Shown one piece after another: positions 59,520 through 64,000 of a DNA stretch of 64,000 nt. Source of the DNA: Saccharina japonica (lineage: Eukaryota > Sar > Phaeophyceae > Laminariales > Laminariaceae). The notes beneath the pieces are model-generated. The model did no database searches and had not been told where the DNA came from. It saw nothing but the letters and a program-made list of their open reading frames with translations. Location: the NCBI GenBank assembly GCA_008828725.1, contig MEHQ01000174.1, positions 1,315,867 to 1,379,866 of the forward strand, in the 5' to 3' direction. Positions within the stretch are counted from its first letter, which is position 1; the number at the start of each line of letters is the position of its first letter. A program made the position numbers and the translations under genes.

Positions 59520-62200
59520 AATGAATATCCTCCCTGCTTTGCAATCGATACTGTGCGACACCACACATCTGCAGTATCCATCCCGAACAAGTGCACAGTC
59601 CCACCAACTGCTGTAATATTCTCCCTGCATGGTGAACAGCATGGCAATCAAGTATCACAACATCATAGCATGGTCACACCTCATACCTGTCCCGAAAACC
59701 ACGAATCATCATCTCGACTCAATATCGCAAATCTAAAATTCAAAGCCAAGTACCGAACACCACAAGATTAATTAAAACCTCAAGCAAATTCAAAGCACCG
59801 AATACCAGAAATTCAAGCAAAGTCATTCAAATTAAAATACCAAATCTAAACCGTACTGGCTCAAGCTTCAACAATCTTCCAAGACATCCAGCTGCCGCAA
59901 CTACGGACATCAGTCCGCGATAATCAAACGGTCATCAGTTCGGTGTCAATAGGTCGAGACAAGTTTATCACAGTAGTACTAACTTCAAAACCGATGTACG
60001 TGCAAGATTCTCAATACCTGAAAAATCATCAATGCAAATCTCAATACCGTACAATGTATTCTCGGAACTATCAGACCAGCCGTTATCCCCCTTGAATATC
60101 TCCCTGATAATCAATAGTACAGCTCCCGATCAAGGTTCGACCAACAACAGTATATCGGCACAGTAGTATCCACTATATTAATCAGTAAACAGGCAGAATT
60201 TTCAATACCCGAAAACCATCAATCCAAAACCACAACTCAACCTTAACCGCACAAACCCAATCAGAAACCCAATCAAAATCCTCCAGTCTCAAATCCTCGT
60301 TCAATCAGTCAGTCAATCAATCAATCAATGTATTACGTGCATACCAGCGGGCATATCCAGTACGAAGTGCCGAAAGGAAGTCCCAGTAATTTCAAGTCAA
60401 TCTCGACGAAGTGAACAACACAATGCTATTCATGTAACACCTTGGGAATCTTCCAGGAAACGTCCTACGAGCCTTGTAGATCCTGTGCCATCCCCCCTTT
60501 CATACGCAAAGGTAATCCATCCGACCGCGTGTTATGGTTTCAAGCTTATAGCAGTAGTTATTTATGTCAACTTATCCTCGCGGTAACATTATCTCCCCTT
60601 GCCACGAGCTGCGGGTATAATCCAGAACCTTCGTGGAATTTTCCACACAAGGAAAGTTGATTCATGACAGGGCGAGAACCCGGGTGCATGACAAGCTCTG
60701 AAGTGTACTATTTTATCACCGAACAACGATGACTCAAGAACAGCATTTTAACCAACCAATACTAGTGCGCGGAAAGACAAATACATTCAGATATTCATCA
60801 AGATTCGAATGCCGTTATAAAACAGGTGCAAGTACATATTTCATATCGCCAACAAAGAGCACAGTCACTGCTTGATTACGTTTTTAAAGCACTTACGCCG
60901 CTTATATTCCTCTTGCTTTAAGTACGTACATAGCATGCGTGCTACATAAATAAATGATCAGAACCATCTCGTACCCATAACTGATCCGCTACGGAAGGAG
61001 AGAGGGAGGGAGGGACGGAGGGCGGAAGAGCACAAATACAGCAGTCAATAATCGCCCATTCAATATTTCACTCTGTATCAGTACTCGATTCCATCGCATA
61101 TTAATATCATATCACAACGCCCGAGGATATCCCAACATCGTTCCAACCATGATAACCTTATCTGAGCAGTAGTACGGTCGCAGTGGCTTTGTACCTGGTG
61201 GTACCTGTATACCTGGTATAACGAAGTGTCTTATATGTATGCATGTGCATAAAACTGTCCGCACACAGAGCACTACCGTTTACATCACGTACATAAGATA
61301 AGTAGCACAGCAGTATTTGATTTTCTGCCACTCCCCTATCCTACTACTCGTCAACCAACTATCACCAATCTTTACGGGCCAACCCAAATCTTTGGGGAAC
61401 AGAGGGAGAGAGAGAAGGAGCGAGGGAGAGGAGGGGGCATATATTTATACTCCTGCGATATTTCTTCCAAGCTCGAAACAATGATCCAACTGCAATTCTC
61501 CAACACTCTGGTACCAGGGTACGTATTTACGTATACGGCCATACGGCCATAAATCGCAAAAAGCACCGTGCGCTGAATTATATATGGTATACCTGGTATA
61601 CTAACAGCAGCCTAATATTCGCATCACGAGGTATCTCAAGACAGATACAGCAGTACAACCATATGAGCACGTTTAATGTACCTTGCTCTGTTGGCTTCGA
61701 TATAGTATAATACGAGTAGTTTTTGTACTATGCACGCTGACTATACCGCTGCTACTCGTATCAGGTAGCAGTTCAGTGCTGCAGTACGACACAGTACATT
61801 AGCACAGCATTCAAGAAGAAGCGAGCACGGCATCGAAGCAAAGCACACAACCGAAACATAATGTCGGCTCGTCAAGTGCTCGTCACGTGCGCACTCAATC
61901 CTATCATGCGTGCATCATATATCATCCTCCCCAAGCCCCAAGCCAAGCACGTAGTCTACCATCCCGCGTCAAAACCGCAAGACAAGAGAACTAACTACTC
62001 GTATTCAGTATAATAGGTGGTCAACAAGCCTACTCCTACGACACACCTACTACCTGAACAGCAGTAGAGGCAGCATCGTACGTACAAAACACATCGCCAA
62101 AAGCAAGAAAAAGCGATCAACCAAGCAGGACAAACACAGCGCATACCTCAATCAGGGCTGAACGGGGGGATCAGCCCACCACCCAGGCGCCACCTCGGCC
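59520..62200. other. No supported gene; skewed and simple-sequence DNA
   Basis: 59.65-60.4 kb is strikingly poor in G on the plus strand, with many CAA, ATC and ACC words and a TCAATCAATCAATC tract at about 60303-60328. Polypurine tracts lie at 60995-61030 and 61400-61437. TATACCTGGTATA-type palindromes occur at 61188-61222 and 61585-61601. No coding region recognised. Confidence 0.45.
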
Positions 62201-62204
62201 AAGC

Positions 62205-63660
62205 TTACGTGCTGGTCCAAACAGCACCTTGCTGTAGGTGGTGTTGCTCGTCTCTCCCCCGCCCCTGCTTGCTCCCCTGCTGCTGCTGCTTCTGCCGCTG
62301 CTGCCGCTGCTGCTGCTGCTGCTGCTGCTCGTCATCCGCATCTTGCCTTCCCTCCTCGTATTGCTTCTCCTCTTCCTCCTCCTTCCGTTTCTCGTATGAT
62401 ACCAGGGCTCGGTGCGCCAATACCGAACGGATCTCCACTCTCAGGGCGTGCTGCTCCGCCTCGAGGTCTGCACGCGTGGCAACCGCGAGTGGCGGGGGCG
62501 GGGGCGGCGGCAGAGTCGGCGGCGGTGGCAGCGGCGGTCGCGACGGCTGATGCTCCTGTTGCTTGCCCGTCCCAACGCCGTCCTCTTCGGCTCCTACTCT
62601 ATGCTCCTTCTCCAGAACCCCCCTTCCACTACATAAAGCCATATCTCCAACTCCTTTGCGTGTGACGGCATCTCCTTCGTCACCGCGGGCTGGGTTTCAA
62701 CGTGGCGCGAAGACGGAGCCATCTGCTCTTGTGCGTCCGGGCTCGCCCAGCAAACCGGCTCAAAGGGGCTACTCTCAATCGGACGCGGCTGCGGCAGGGC
62801 CTCCTGCCCGTCCTGTGCACTGCTGCCGCTCCGAGAGGTCTGCTCTTCACCTAGCTCATCAGTCTGTTGTTCTACGCCTCCGTCTGCCTTCTTCTCTCAT
62901 TGTCTTCTCTCGTACCTTCTTCATCGAATTCTGGAGTTGACACAAAGCGGGTATGGTTTACAGCTGTGGTCAACGTGCCGGCTCGAGCTTCCTACCCTTG
63001 CCACACTGTTGTCCCAGCTGCTATCCTCCTCTGCTCTGCCGTTGTCTTCTCCAAATCAGCGCGCTGGGCCTCGCTCGTCGCGACAGTCAGCTTCGCTACT
63101 GCCAACTATTTCTTCATCATCTCCATCTCCCTCCGAAGGACTGCCAGCTGCAGCTGCTGCGGCTGCTGTGGCTGCTGCTGCTCCGGTTGCGGCGGCTGCT
63201 GCAGCTCCGGCTGCTGCTGCGGCTGCTCGCCTGCGTTGCTCGTGCCAAGAGCAGCAAGCGGGTTCGCCAGCGCCGGCTCACGTCTGGCCGAGGCGGCACG
63301 CTGTTGCTGCGGCCGTACCGGGTGTATTACCTCTTGCCTCCACTTGATCTGTTGCTGTGCCGAGGATATCCGACTATCCACCTCGGCGAAACGGGCCCTC
63401 TCCTTCGCGGGCACAGTAGCCTCTCCGGTACGTGCAGCCAACGCTCCTTCATAGTGCACAATGCGTTCACCCAGGACGAGGTGCTCGAAATACAGGTTGT
63501 CCACGCACCCCATCAGCTACACCGTCTGCCACCTCTCCTTCTCCAAAATCAATTCCCGGGGCTCGAGATAACTCTTGCCCCACTCACTAGCTCTCCACCT
63601 AGCATTCTAGGATTCCGCGTCATTCATCTCGACGCGGAACAACCCACCCTCGGTCCTCTT
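62205..63660 (-). pseudogene. Degenerate glutamine-rich reading frame
   Basis: Minus-strand open segments: 63513-63106 (135 codons; LVLGERIVHYEGALAA, then Q/P-rich), a stretch near 62870-62600 in another frame (QQTDELGEEQTSRSG), and 62642-62205 (145 codons; proline tract, LRVEIRSVLAHRALVSYE, then poly-Gln). Protein-like phrases also continue above 63513 (WGKSYLEPRELILEKERWQTV) but with stops. The changes of frame suggest decay or unrecognised introns. Predicted coiled-coil and low-complexity content gives no function. A retroelement gag relic or a host gene are both possible. Confidence 0.4.
62268..62333. repeat. CTG/CAG-rich trinucleotide tract
   Basis: GCTGCTGCTGCT runs with CCG and TTC interruptions; the purest stretch is at about 62306-62330. 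On the minus strand it encodes the poly-Gln part of the frame at 62642-62205. A second CTG/CGG-rich stretch lies at 63150-63235. Confidence 0.9.
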
Positions 63661-63702
63661 TGGGCAGTACTACCTGATGTCCCCAGCAGCCTTGAGATTG
63701 AT

Positions 63703-63908
63703 AGCGCTCCTCATGTAGACATAAACCATGTCGTTAAGTGCATATATATTACCGGACCTCGCAGGTGGACCTCGAAGCGGAGGCGAAGCGAAGTAAGCAA
63801 GCAAGGTACCCAGCAAGCACAAGACTACACAGATGGAGAAAGCCTCATCAAGAATATGAACTCCCTACTATATGTAACCGGTATCTTACCTGTGGTATCT
63901 GTTGCAAG
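63703..63908. repeat. 206-bp direct repeat, copy 2
   Basis: Second copy of the repeat at 59311, in the same orientation, 4.39 kb away. Spacing and orientation would suit an LTR pair around the degenerate frame at 62.2-63.7 kb. However, the ends are not TG..CA and no primer site or target duplication is visible. Confidence 0.85.
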
Positions 63909-64000
63909 ACAATCAATACAGTGTGACTCGGTTATTTAGTGGTGAACGACGACCTAGATACTCTGCCTTTGAAGCAGCACAATACATCTCGGGGGGGGGC

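Noticed and set aside
62268-62400. Cysteine-rich plus-strand frame at 62209-62550
   Set aside because: It is the complement of the CAG-type poly-Gln tract, and the Cys runs follow from the trinucleotide repeat.
59311-63908. 206-bp direct repeats as LTRs of a 4.6-kb retrotransposon
   Set aside because: No TG..CA ends, no primer site, no polypurine tract and no target duplication. Reported as direct repeats only.

Overview
The window looks like nuclear DNA of a eukaryote. It has spliceosomal-type introns with GTGAGT or GTAAGT donors and pyrimidine-rich CAG acceptors, LTR retrotransposons, foldback (MITE-like) elements, minisatellites and long non-coding stretches. I see no bacterial operons, no rRNA and no convincing tRNA. 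The Copia polyprotein style and the dense, divergent repeats suggest an alga or another protist, possibly a brown alga, but that is a guess. Most long open frames are chance frames or lie inside repeats. All homologies below were found by reading the window against itself. Exon borders and percentages are by eye, not computed.

Region 1-32 kb is repeat-dominated. It holds four copies of a 247-254 bp terminal-inverted-repeat family (821, 2019, 24549 and 31803). Two GGGCCC-ended elements with 3-bp TAA/TTA target duplications sit inside older repeats (873-1079 and 8836-9725). There is a truncated minus-strand LTR element (8615-12296), a 256-bp tandem duplication (6245-6756), a minisatellite zone (14.4-15.3 kb), and a broken Copia element (18886-22020, minus) with a foldback element beside it (22713-22995). 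Two copies of a composite element are built on a 41-bp repeat (24.8-25.3 and 26.2-26.6 kb).

Region 33-59 kb is the most interesting part. Two diverged copies of one genomic block lie in inverted orientation, roughly 34.2-42.7 kb (+) and 59.05-44.04 kb (-), around a spacer of about 1.35 kb. Each arm carries a multi-exon gene reading toward the centre. The last four exons of the two paralogues match in phase; the first three are 124, 102 and 190 nt in both. Two of the three introns between these exons have identical lengths (187 and 151 bp). Both genes encode a predicted single-pass membrane protein with one hydrophobic segment and a variable tail ending in ESTV, which resembles a class I PDZ ligand. 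I do not recognise the family. In the minus-strand copy, one intron is enlarged by a complete 5.77-kb LTR element (47048-52820) flanked by GTACT repeats. The other gene shows the matching intron without the insertion.

That LTR element and the truncated copy at 8.6-12.3 kb form one non-autonomous family. It has 558-bp LTRs, no recognisable gag or pol, and a primer-binding site that resembles the complement of a tRNA-Met anticodon arm. Region 59-64 kb holds a 206-bp direct repeat (59311 and 63703), an A/C-rich stretch, polypurine tracts, and a degenerate glutamine-rich minus-strand reading frame.
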